DNA from: Polytrichum commune | Lineage: Eukaryota > Streptophyta > Polytrichopsida > Polytrichales > Polytrichaceae | Direction of reading: 5' to 3' | Assembly (NCBI GenBank): GCA_950295325.1 | Contig: OX485805.1 | Location: 49,066,758 to 49,130,757 of the forward strand | DNA length: 64,000 nt | In this document: positions 23,020 to 34,097 of the stretch, one piece after another | How positions within the stretch are numbered: the first letter of the stretch is position 1 | How the letters are laid out: each line of letters starts with the position of its first letter | Position numbers and translations under genes: made by a program | Notes under the pieces: model-generated | Seen by the model: only the letters and a program-made list of their open reading frames with translations | Told to the model about the DNA's origin: nothing | Databases searched by the model: none

Positions 23020-23795
23020 AATCTTCCTCCATAAGTGTGAATCCAGAGCTTGCCTGCAGTACCCGCCGGGAGTCACAGGATCCATTGCTGTGGGGAGGTG
23101 TAGAGGAAGTAGCGAGTGTCAGAAATCAGAGATACGTAGACCAGGAACCTCATTCGTCTCAGACCAACGTTCCCCAACCAAATTCTAATGGCTGTGAGTG
23201 TAGCTTCCGATGCAGCTGTGATGTAAATTTGCAGACAAAACCATCCGTATTAGTAGCCCAAGGCTTTAGCTTCCCCAGTTTTGATTCAGTTCCTCAGTAT
23301 CTGCTTCCTCACTCGAAGGCCTCGAAAGGCATCCAAGCTGCTGCTGCTGCTGCCGCAGCAATGGCGTCTGCGAAGTTTGCTTTCAGCTCCGGATCCTCTC
23401 AGACAAGAGAGAATGCGAAGAGAAAGAGTCGAGTACCAAGTTTGCCGCCGTCGATGATGAATTCTCAGCCTCGTGATCACTATATGATGGACGTGGAGTT
23501 CAACAACCTTTCAATGGCACAAAGCTCTTCGCGGAAGGAGATGCCTGCGGATTTGGAAGCAATTGAGGCATGGATCGACGCCGATTTCGGCAAATCATTG
23601 GCCGAAGGAAGTTACATGCTGGAGGCCGATGTTGATTCCTACGAAAAGATGCTAAAGCAAATGGACATCGAAGAAGATTCGGACAGCTCGTCGGTCTTGT
23701 ATAATGTCTACCAATATCCTACATTTGAGTCGTCACTGGAGGTTTATAATTATGACACCATCTCTTACGTGGACGACCTGTGGTCCTTCTCATAG
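22971..23795 (+). CDS. DREB-like paralogue whose AP2 domain is frame-shifted (274 residues)
   Basis: The N-terminus (MGKRGAELLGVWKDAMKSSS) and the C-terminal half (ASKGIQAAAAAAAA at ~117-130, ADLEAIEAWIDADFG ~192-206, ending DDLWSFS) match the intact paralogues. The AP2 region does not match as protein, but the DNA still aligns. GAA-ATC-AGA-GAT at ~23127-23138 corresponds to the EVRD codons, and TCCGATGCAGCT at ~23206 to the YDAA codons. In the ancestral frame these carry stops (TAG at the EVRDPE glutamate position; TAA after the helix), while the long frame reads them shifted by one base. A 2-base gain after the helix (near GTAAAT, ~23222) restores the ancestral frame before KGPN. The protein can therefore not bind DNA through AP2. 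It is either a pseudogene that happens to be open or a protein kept for its C-terminal region. Confidence 0.75.
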   Translation: MGKRGAELLGVWKDAMKSSSISVNPELACSTRRESQDPLLWGGVEEVASVRNQRYVDQEPHSSQTNVPQPNSNGCECSFRCSCDVNLQTKPSVLVAQGFSFPSFDSVPQYLLPHSKASKGIQAAAAAAAAMASAKFAFSSGSSQTRENAKRKSRVPSLPPSMMNSQPRDHYMMDVEFNNLSMAQSSSRKEMPADLEAIEAWIDADFGKSLAEGSYMLEADVDSYEKMLKQMDIEEDSDSSSVLYNVYQYPTFESSLEVYNYDTISYVDDLWSFS

Positions 23796-25115
23796 TTATG
23801 CCAGTCAGGCTACATTAATATTGATCAGTAGACAGCCCAGAAATTTCTCCATTGCTCTAAATCAACGGAAGGTTCTTAGAATGCATGGGAATCGCATTAG
23901 CTAGCTAGTCCATGAGAGTGTAAATTGTAGAGGGGCTCTGATCAGCCCATACAGATCCACTGTGCAGACAACCAATTCATGATGAAATAAGAAGTCTAAG
24001 ATGAATCTCTCTGTTTCATGTTTATGTGTAAAAACTTGTGTGATCCTGAATTCTCTGCAAACTCGTGAGCCTTGTCATAAACCTGTGCATGCTCTCTCTC
24101 TCTCTAATTTGTTGTTAACTTTGCTGTGCCAATATTTCAATCCCTTTCAGCAGCAGCTGGTGATTGTCAATGATGTGTAAGAACAGGTTTAGGTTAGGGT
24201 CTGGGTCCAAGAGACTTGTAGTCCAAACAACCTTTTCACAAACATTAACTCTGAACTCGAGATTGGACCAAGGCTTGAAGTTCGGTTTCTCAAATTGGGT
24301 GGAGTATTTTTTTCAGTCCAGTCCAACGAGATTTGATGGGAAAGTGATGCCATATCAGTGCCGCTTCATTTTCTTCACACTTTGGACTCCAACCCCAGTG
24401 TAGACTCCTTGGGTCCAAAATTTGCCATTAACCGATTGTTCAATTTTGCAGTTTCTTTGGTCTTGGACTCTTTAGAGTATTTCTCTGTCTGCCATCCTTT
24501 GAGTGGGGTGTCCGAATCAATGGGAATGCGACAAGTTTGTTTTATTCGAAGTACTGAAATTAAGACAAGCTACTAAAAAGATGTCTCGTGAAAGTCTAAG
24601 GGGCTCCTTAATAACGTAATGGCAACTTAAGATTTCCTACTATTAAGTAATCATGTTTAAAGTTGTACTGCATGGCATGTCATATTGGAGCTGGAAATTG
24701 ATATTTATTGCTGCTCTTCCTTTGTGGTTCTACTTATGTGGTTTCAAGCATGAGGATTCATCAGTAACTTAGCCTCAGTGTGTCCCAGCCTCCAGCCACA
24801 CCTTGAGTCTACAAGTCAACCTGGCGGCAGTCTATTTATAGTTTGTGTTTGGTTTCCCCATCATCTTCTTGCTTTGGAGGCTTTGACACAACAATCACAT
24901 GGTGTGCCAGTGCTTGAGCCCGGTGGTCCCAGTTGAAATGTGATCACAACCACTAAGTTGCCACGTGGCCCATAAAGGAATCCTTTATTGAAGCCTTTGC
25001 CTCACTTGGCCTGTTCTCCATTAAGATCACACAAAGCACTTAAAGCAACTTCAATGAAGAATCTTGCACTTGAATCTCAAAAATTCCTTCAATGAATAAA
25101 GTACAGTAAAGGAAA
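23796..25115. other. 3' flank of the 22971 gene and intergenic DNA
   Basis: AATAAG-like signals lie near 23985. A (CT)n run sits at 24092-24104. No gene or clear repeat was identified. Confidence 0.4.
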
Positions 25116-25123
25116 GTTGGGAT

Positions 25124-25349
25124 CAGTGATCGGGGAGATTTTTTAGCATAATCGGTTGAGATCCTAGTGTTTGCAAGTCCAACCGGTTACATGTTGACAT
25201 CATCCGGTTTTACTTTCTCAAAAAGGGGTATATTCCAGAAATTCCTCTAAAATGATTGGTAAATTTCCTGAAGTCTTGAACTTCAACCGGTTATTTCTCA
25301 AACTCAACTGGTTCATCTGTAACTAACTGCCGGTTCTCCCCGATCATCT
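25124..25349. mobile_element. 226-bp hAT-like MITE with AACCGGTT-rich interior
   Basis: The ends CAGTGATCGGGGAGA and TCTCCCCGATCATCT are inverted copies. They are flanked by GTTGGGAT at 25116-25123 and 25350-25357, an 8-bp target duplication. The CAGTG start is typical of hAT elements. The interior carries several ACCGGTT motifs; the segment around 25281-25323, read on the minus strand, matches the minisatellite at 51.17-51.52 kb (CAGATGAACC.GTTGAGTTTG). Confidence 0.75.
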
Positions 25350-26099
25350 GTTGGGATTTAAACTTGTCCAAATGATTTAGTATGCATGACAGAACACAAT
25401 GTGCTCATTTTATTGTCGTGCAACTAAAAGCTTGGCAGGAGCAATATTGAGTACAACAGGTCAACATATGATTATTTAGTCAACCCATTTGTGTAAGTGG
25501 TTGCATTTTTTTGTTTCTTCCTTCATACTTCTAGAAAAATGGGTTTCAGTTTGAATGCAATACACGGATGTATCTTCTAACTTGAACTAAGGTACAAGTC
25601 ATTCTTCAAAAATAATTATCTTTGAAAAGAAATGGATATCGTTTGCATTACGAGGTACACTTTTACAATCAGGAACTGAGGAAGAGTCGTGCTCAAGAAG
25701 TGGTCAGATTGGAGACATTGGCTAGACCAAAGGAATCAAGTGAATTATAACCACAGTAACCACAATTAAGGACCAAAGTATTTACATCTCACGCATACCA
25801 GTCATTTGAAAGCTAACAAGTGTAGGGGCAAAATGTGAGCAAAACAAAGATCACCACCATGGCTTAGAATGCACAGTGGCAAAAGAACTTATCAGAATAA
25901 ACTAGGTGTCAAACCATCCTTACCGCACGCTTTCAAATATAGGGCAAATTTCTTGTCATGTATTACTTTCGTATCCTTGCATCTTCATACAATCTCATGT
26001 AGCCCCCAACTCTAATAAAAAATCCTCAAGATATGCAGCTTTTGCCTACCCGTAGTTTCTCAATAATTTGAAGATTTGTTTATTTTCATGTTAACTAAC

Positions 26100-29020
26100 C
26101 AAATCCCAGAAGATGGAAACTTATGCAAATTTCCATCTTCCACCTGAGTGAGACTGCAAGTTTGTAACACATGCATTCAAGGGAGATAGAAAAGAAAAGA
26201 AAAGAAACGAAAAGAAAAGAAAAAGGAAGGCCTGTGTTCTCCACCGGCATGAATGTGAGTCTGTGAGCTTTATACTGATCATGGTCCCTATGAAGCTCAG
26301 TAAGGTGTGGGGCCTTATGAAAGGAGGACTCGTTGGGTATGGTAGTGTGAAGGGGGGAGGGGTAAGTCTATAGTATTGGTGGTAATGGGGGAAGAGCATG
26401 TGCTTATTTATTATCCAATTTTCTTTTATTGAGTGCTAAATATGTGAGATATTTTATGGGATTTTGGTGTATGTTTTTCATAAGGCGTTTGCTGTGGGCC
26501 TTGAGTATCTTGAGGGTATTTAAATGGATTGTTCATAGGTGACTCTGACCCCTACCTTGATGGTGGTTAGGGGGTTGATTTGCCATCCTTTCTATTTGAG
26601 TGTTGGTATTAGTGGGTCATATTTGTTGTGTTTATGGCTCGGGGGGGGGGGGGGGTAGTGTGTTAAAAAATTAAGGATATAGGTGCGAACAACCACTATT
26701 TTATAGGGGGGTATTACTTTCAATTCTCTTCTTTTTTTCAAATGCTATCATTATGTAAATTTCTACTTTGGGTTAATAGAAAAATGGCTTGCATTACTTA
26801 TAATTCCAAATTACCTATTATTCCATACCCTATAGTACTTTAAAGATGTCCAGTGCCATTTTTGATACCCTATATTACTCTTAAGTCCATTTATAATTTT
26901 TAGGCCCCATGTTTTTAAAATACCCTATCATTTGTTCGCACGTATATTGCTACTCCAACCAATGACTACCCCCCCCCCCAAGGTTTATGGTCAATGGAAT
27001 GGCTTGGGTATTAGTCATGGCAATATGTGAACTCTATGAATTGTAGTGTGAGAAGTGGGGTTGGGGTCATTGGTGTTGGTGTTTGGTTGGGTGCTTCGAG
27101 GATGCATAGTATGTTGGGTCTTAACTTTGCTAGATATATATTGGCATTGTGAAGTGGAGCATTCACTTTCTAGTAGCTAGTTCATGATTGTTGGGTCGGG
27201 CAGTTGGTTGTTGTATGTTCCAACATTTGTGAGTATGTAAAGTCTTGTATGTTTATTGGATTGTAATGTTTTGGTAGTTAGATGGACAACTTTGTTGTGG
27301 CTTGCTATATGTAAGATTTTTACGTGTCGGTTTTCGCATTTGGGTAGTTTGAAGTGTAGTGGCCACTTATCTCGGTCATTGAGTGGGCATAGTGTACAGT
27401 TGGGGATGGGGTGTATGAGGGGCTAGATGAGACTTTTTCTATGGTTGCCCATGTTATATACATATTTGAAATTTAAGGTTTGGGTTATTTGGGTATCTAA
27501 ATTGCTTGGGGCTTTCCAAAAATGGTTAGATCATTTGTGATTAATTTGGTCATGTGACAACCATTTGTCAACGTATTGGAATTTTTGTTTTGCTAAGGTG
27601 GTCGTATGTTCTCGATGTGTTTTGTAAATGAATGTGTGGAGGTTGCAAATGACTCCACCATGTGTTGCAGTGGGGCTTGTGGCTAGTCAATATGGAATGG
27701 TTCAGGCTATGTGTATTAATAGGACATGGTTCCTTTGTTTTTGGGGGCTCCTTCGTTTGCTATTGTGTCAGCTATTTCACTGTTGGTGTTCCTAGTGTGT
27801 GCATGGATTTCATGGATTGTTATCTTATGATTGGTCCAATAGATTTGGTTTATTATGATAATTGCAATTAGTAGTTTGTTAGGGTGGTGATGTATATAAT
27901 TGTTTATGAGGAATATGTTGTTAAAGCTATCTTTAAAATGTGTGTGTGTTTGTTTGGGTGGTTTGGATGGTTTTAGTGCTATAAGGATAGCATTGAGTTT
28001 CGGTATTTGGGTAGTTTTTCAAAGATTTTGGTGTTGATGTTGGGGCTATATATGCGTGATCCTACTATGGTTCCTACTATATGACCTTCGGAGTCTGTTG
28101 TTCGGGGGGGGGGGGGGGGGGGGGTGGAGGAGCCAACAATGTAGATGCATTCTTGAGGTTAAATTTGAGGGGGTGGATGTGATGAAATTTGGTTGGGGGG
28201 GGGGGGGGGGTAATAGTATGGGGCGTTTCTTGGAGGGTGGGCCTACTTTGAGTTTGTTTACCACCTAGTTGAGAATTTGATTTTGTAGGTTGGTGTGGTG
28301 GGTTGGATGGGGTGTTTTTCTATTTGGATTTTGTGGATTTTGCGTATAGTGTTCTAGAGTTGTTCAAAATTATGTATCTTCCCTAGGGGACTATGTTCGT
28401 TGTGGATATAAATAATGGAGGTGAGAGGTTGTTCAAAGTAATGATAGTATTTTGGCCATTTGGGGTGGGGTTGTATGATTGGGTGTGGCGGGATGGTTGA
28501 TAGTATGTGTGTGTTAGGATAGTGTGTTAGAGGGAGTTGTTGATGGGTCCAGACTTTGTGGTTGCCTATTAAAGTAGTGCTTGCTTTGGCCTTTATTTTG
28601 ACCATCATTTGAGCCCAATGTATGGCTTCAAGGGTGGCATGATGGTCTAGGGGATGGGCTAAGCCATTGCATGTCCATTTAGAGGATGTGGTCGTTCTTG
28701 TGGAGCCAAATATGATATCTTTGGTGTGGATGGACTTGTAGTGTGTGAGGTGGATGGGGCATGTGAGCACAAAAGAGTATTATGAGTGGATAGTTTGGAA
28801 TGAGTCTATTAGGAATTGGATTATTGTGGTTGAGTGTATGGTGAAAGTTGTTGGGTTGAATGTGTTTGGAAGTTTTCTTGGGTAGTGTGGATATGTATCT
28901 TTGGATGAGCCGTAAGACTTCCATGGTGAAACCTTGTTTGGGTGGTTGTAGGAAGTTGGTGCGGTGGGTGGAGTGATTTTGTAAGCATCGGTGTTGAAGT
29001 CGCCTCTCAATCATTAAACT
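26100..29020 (-). pseudogene. Decayed LINE (non-LTR retrotransposon), minus strand
   Basis: The minus strand from 29010 downward reads RGDFNTDAYKITPPTAPTSY, containing the GDFN motif of LINE apurinic endonucleases. It continues into long C/A-rich frames (28354-28770 and 28780-29010). Toward 26.5 kb, weaker RT-tail-like frames remain (e.g. HLNTLKILKAHSKRLMKN). Many stops and frameshifts show it is dead. Two poly-G runs (~28104-28123 and ~28196-28210) are expanded inside it, and a 345-bp MITE is inserted at 26638. The lower boundary is approximate. Confidence 0.6.
26638..26982. mobile_element. 345-bp poly-G MITE, copy 1
   Basis: It begins CTCG(n)TAGTGTGTTA and ends GACTAC(C)nAAG. It is flanked by GTTTATGG at 26630-26637 and 26983-26990 (8-bp target duplication). 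Nearly identical over its whole length, and equal in size, to 40250-40594. No coding capacity. Confidence 0.9.
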
Positions 29021-31100
29021 TCCCCAGCCTTAGATAGTGTAACCCGCTACTGACCAGTGAACACAAATCTTATAACTCCAAAGGACTAGGTTAACTCTAA
29101 AACCTTAATGCCCTAATTCCTTTGCATGTGATTTGTTTGATTGATGGTATCTTCCAGGTATAGTTTGAGCTTCTTTGGAATATTTTACAATCACATGCAT
29201 GTATGTCCTATTACTTAGTTTGTAAAACTTAATGTGGGTCAAATTTTTTTTTTTGGAAACTTTCTTGAAAGCCTTATAGAGTTATGTGCTTAAGTATTAC
29301 AAAATCATGTTCCCCTAAAATCTTAATGTCAAGGTTAAGTGTCCTTTTAAATGAAAGAGATTTGTATTTCTCAATATCTCAATTGTCACATAATGCTCAA
29401 TATGAGTGTTTATGATTAACTTCTAGTTTGTAGGTACTAGGTCAATTGCTCAAATACTATTATTCTAGTTCTAAATTCGTTGACACTAGATGTTCTTAAT
29501 TAATTGTGACCATTTTCATGATTGAGGAAATATACCTTGATTTATTAATGGTTAACTTCCCTTTACTAGAATGTGGTCATTTGCGAGGTGAAATCCCCAA
29601 TAAGAAGTCTTTAGTGGGAATTGACAAGTGAGTTGCCTACTCGACGGCTTCTAACATGATTAATCTTCCACCCTCCTTTCATGCAATGATCTCTAGTATC
29701 GTGCTGAATAGATCTCATATGCTTTGAGTTTTAGTGATTAATCTATTTAGTCTACAATTTAGTAGCTAAAGCTCTTATTGAAATTTTGGCTTACAAAGTA
29801 TACATGGTAGGGGTATTGCCCCACCTAATTATGGACAAATCAATAAGATGTTATGATTTTTTTTCTGAAGAGATAAGTATGTTCTTTGGACATCACAAAT
29901 TAAATAAGATGAGTATATAAATGGGGACTTTTAGACGTATTGTGTCTATAATATATGTAAAGGATATTTTATTATTATTATTATTTGTTGTTGTCTACAA
30001 ATAAAATGGCTTTTGAGTATTTTAAAGTAGAGGTAGATGTACAAATCGCAATTCTAAAGTTCTTTAAAGGTTGAAAGCATTTGTGCTTGCCTTATGACTT
30101 AAAACGGTTATTTGTTGGTAAATCTAGATCTATCATTTCTTATGAGCTACATCATATGGATGAAAACATCTTTATAGCATTTCTCAAATTTGAAGCAAAA
30201 GTGAATTGGGGGTGAGGTATTTAATTTGTAAGCGGACTTTGAGATGAGATATATAATCTAGAAGGTGTTGGTTTTCAACTCTAAAAACTTGGCACAATCC
30301 AAATATACATATTGCAAAGCATAGTAACAAATGAGAGAGTAGAATACTTACAACGCATGCCACAGTGAGGAAGAAATACCAATGAATTATACTACAAACA
30401 CATGTGTATCATGTATTCATATACCTAGTATATGCAAAGTTGACTACATGATGGCGAACTCCTTCATGTATGTAACTATAACTTTGAACCACAACAAGGT
30501 CATGCACATCATACCCAAATGATAGGGTTGTAATTATTGTCGAGCCCTAATAGTCAATAACATATAATTAGGATGTGATGTTAGTACATTTTATATATAT
30601 AAATTTTATGAACTTTCAATGTATGTAGGTAATTATAGCTATTTTCAAGTTCCATTTACTAAAATTCAAGCTATACTAATAAATTAAGGCTTATTTCTAG
30701 ATCTACAAAAAGCACATTGATTACATGGTAATAGACCCCTTAACAAAATGTAGAGCATGAATTCCATGGTAATAGGGTTTTAATTTTCAAATAAAAAATG
30801 TACCCTTGCATTCCATTTATAGCCAACATATTTGAATTTTATTTACCATATTCTAAAATTTGAAACTTATATCTCATGTTATTGCTCACCACTCACATGA
30901 TAGCCTCCCTCGAGGTAAATCAGCCACATGAAATGAAAAAATCAATAACCACCCAAAAACCATAAGAGAAACTTGTTTGAATGCCTAACCTATTTCAATT
31001 GTATTTTGAAATTGCCCAATTTTGACTTATTGTATTATGGGTTGCCTAACTATTGTTTTCTATCACTTTAATTAATTAATAGGCAAAGACCGGCCCAAGC
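29021..31100. other. AT-rich intergenic DNA, unrecognised relics
   Basis: No gene was identified. Around 30000-30210 a broken plus-strand frame reads VEVDVQIAILKFFKG and SIISYELHHMDENIFIAFLK, as if from a decayed mobile-element protein. (TTA)n lies at 29970-29984. Confidence 0.35.
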
Positions 31101-31129
31101 TGCAATGAAACTACGGTAATATATAGGCA

Positions 31130-31248
31130 TATACAATCCCGGGTTTGATGACATTGTTGAGTATTTTATTTTGTTTGAGGTTGCCGGGGATGTGGTTAGG
31201 AATCTGCTCTATTTTTTGGCTTTGTTTGTGATTTTTTGGCTTTGTTTG

Positions 31249-31285
<37 letters not shown>

Positions 31286-32440
31286 GTATTTTCCATTTGA
31301 ATGAGGGGACTGGGTGGATTTCTAGGTAGGTGTAAAGTTTGTTTTGGATGAGTGAGGGGAATGTTTTTGGTTTTGTATGTGATGTTTTGGGCTTGGGTGA
31401 ATGCTTTGAAGGTGTTCGGTTTGAGGTTAGATTTATTCGGGCACCCTGTAATGGCGCATTTTGTTAGGTTTAGGTTGAGGTTTAGGTTGAGGTTTAACAG
31501 GTTGATTTGTGGTTGTCTGTTGTGAAGTTTGTCTATAAGTATGGGTAGGTCATTTGCGTAGGCCGTGGTATATCATGTGGCAAGGGAGGTGTTGAAGTGA
31601 TATTTGAGGTTGTCATTTTCTAACCATCTAAGGAGGGATTATAGTTAGATTATGAATAGGTATGGCTTGAGAGTGACTCTTTGTATGGTCTCTTTGCTTA
31701 TTTGTACAGGGAGTATTATGCCAATTTGTGTTCCTGAAAATGATTTGGTAGGGTTTGTCTATATGTTTCCTATCAATTCTACGACATCTTGGGGGTATCC
31801 TAGATCCACGGGGAGGTCACTCCATTGTCAAGTTGAACACCACATGCGACCAAAAAAAATCTTCTTTTGGTAAGTTGCACCACCCATATGGATCAAAATT
31901 TTGTCAATTTTTTTTCATGAGTAGATATACACAGTACCTATGACATAGTTAAAAGTGGTAACTAAATTTGATGATTTGTTTTTTTCATAAAACATACCGT
32001 TTCTAACTAGAATGACACAAAATTGAACTAAAACAATTACTAAAATAAATAAAGATAACTAAAAATTTCAAAAAAATATACAAAAGTTACTATCAATGGT
32101 TATGTATATGTAGAAAAATATCATAAATTTTAAGATTATATATGGCATGTAATATAGGGGTAACAAACTTTGTCCACACGTGGTGTCAACTTGACAATGA
32201 AGTGACCTCCCCGTGCCTAGATCTTGCATGAGAGCTAGGAATATGGCATGATTGATCTAAATGCATTACAAAAATCAATGTAAATGAAGTATATGTCATT
32301 GCTTGTTAGTATGGCGTCTTTGAGGGTTGTGAAAAGGGAGATATATCATATGAATTACACTTTTAAATGCTCTTCATGAGCTCTTCATCAATTTGATAGC
32401 AACCCCATGGTGCCACATCGACCAATTGAAAGCATCTTCC
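31130..32440 (-). pseudogene. Decayed LINE reverse transcriptase, minus strand
   Basis: On the minus strand, reading from 32330 down, RT motifs appear in order: FIYIDFCNAFRSI (motif A, DFxNAF), IGNIYTNPTKSFSGTQIG-like, then ETIQRVTLKPYLF (degraded GTIQGDTLSPYLF, motif B), then AYANDLPIL (degraded YADD, motif C) near 31540-31570. It continues KCAITGCPNKSNLKPNTFKA. Stops, frameshifts and the YADD to YAND change make it inactive. A ~30-bp poly-T lies at 31253-31283. A 409-bp TIR element splits the RT at 31807-32215. Confidence 0.75.
31807..32215. mobile_element. 409-bp TIR element inserted in the LINE relic
   Basis: Left end CACGGGGAGGTCACT, right end AGTGACCTCCCCGTG, with inverted homology continuing for about 40 bp (ATTGTCAAGTTGA..CACCAC). 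It is flanked by CCTAGATC at 31799-31806 and 32216-32223. Joining the flanks restores the RT reading, which confirms the insertion boundaries. No coding capacity. Confidence 0.9.
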
Positions 32441-33148
32441 TTGTCAATCATGCTTTACTTGAAACTTTGAACCACGAGAGGTAGATACCAAGTTCCAAGA
32501 GAGGGTTCCATTTGGGTGTCTGCTAGTTCAGCAAGATCCTTTCATTGGAGAAGCGGTACCTAATATGCTAGTGTAGAATCACGAATTATCATCGTCAACC
32601 TAATGCCACACTCCCACAATGGGAACTCATGACAAAATATGATTATTTTTTAAAACCTATAATGCTAATGGAGGTGATGCAAAGTCTTATGGTTACATTA
32701 TGAAGAACATATTTTGAGAGTACACATAAATTTAACCAAGCGTTATCTGATCTGTCCAAAATTGAAGAGTATAGTATGTTTAACAACGGTTTATAGTTTT
32801 TAACTCAATTTTAATAACAATCATAAAATCAATAAGTGCAGATAGGGATTGAAAGGATTTTAGCAATTATACATAATCGTAAAACATAATATCATATAGT
32901 CTATGATAATGGACAAGCAAGAAAGGATTGATGAGCATGTGAAATCATCACATATGCATGCGTGGAAAATTCTCATTTGATAATTACAAATACAATGTAC
33001 CAATGTGACCCCTTATCAATAAAGTGAAACCCTTATAAAAAATGCATATTTAGGTCCAATCCTTGATTATTATTTGCACACCCCTACATATTATTTAGGA
33101 GTTGCCACCTTGGGGCCACACCCCGCAAAATGGAAAAAAAACCTAGAT
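32441..33148. other. Intergenic DNA; nothing recognised
   Basis: AT-rich sequence between the LINE relic and the next TIR element. No supported frame and no clear repeat. Confidence 0.35.
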
Positions 33149-33156
33149 CAATGATT

Positions 33157-33652
33157 CCCAGGGAGTGCACTGTTCAAGTACTGTATTTATACACGTGGGT
33201 GCACAAAAGGGGTATTATTTAAAACAAGCATGTACAAAATGTACGTACAAGAGACATATTGCTATTAAGCAAGAAGTAGATATACATGAGGCTATAGAAA
33301 AATATATGTAAAGTACGCATTTACGCGTTTACGCGTTCAAGTCAGACCTGGACCAAGAATCATGTGTTTTTTCATCCACTAAGTAACGACTTTATAACTA
33401 AAAATCCATGATTTGATATTATACATATAATAGGGCCATATTTTTGCATTTCCAAACATTTGTACACATGTTATATACAATTTCTGTATTTGTTTTTGGA
33501 CCCTTATGTACGTATGGAAATGTATTTTGAAGCAATGAGATTTGTAAGTATATTGCTTGATTTTAGCAAAAATAAAATGTATACATGGGTATTTTAATAA
33601 GGGGCATGCACGCACGTGATGTTTGGTTTTAATGAATAGTGCACTCCCTGAG
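33157..33652. mobile_element. 496-bp TIR element with 8-bp target duplication
   Basis: Left end CCCAGGGAGTGCACTGTTCA, right end TGAATAGTGCACTCCCTGAG, inverted copies with two mismatches. Flanked by CAATGATT at 33149-33156 and 33653-33660. Sub-terminal CACGTG.GTGCA and GGGGTATTATTTAAAA resemble the other CTCGGG-type elements. No supported coding sequence. Confidence 0.9.
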
Positions 33653-34097
33653 CAATGATTATATCGTAGACATCACACACTTCAATCTAAGCCACATTAT
33701 TTTCCAAGTAATGCATTTTTGAGTCTTTTGTAATCTAACATGATAACAAACTCCTCTGAAGATAGGTGCGCAAATCTAATAACCAGTCTGTGACTGGAGT
33801 TGGTTTTCTTGAGAATAGTGTTAAGTTTATATTCATATCCCTTGGGCCCTCTCACCAATGGCGCCACAAGTCCTAAGTGTCACTACGGGGTCCCCCTTGT
33901 GCCCATGATGTTTTGGGCACTCCTCATGGAGAGGTGCGCGACAATATTCTTGCCCTTGACGAAGGAGTGTACTCAGCCTTAAAGGACAAGAAGATCAAGG
34001 TCATGGATACGATTTGCTTGTTCTTCGTGTATAAGACGATGTTCAGTGTTGGCAAAGAAATACCCAATCAAAAAAATGGACAAGGCATTCCAAGTCT

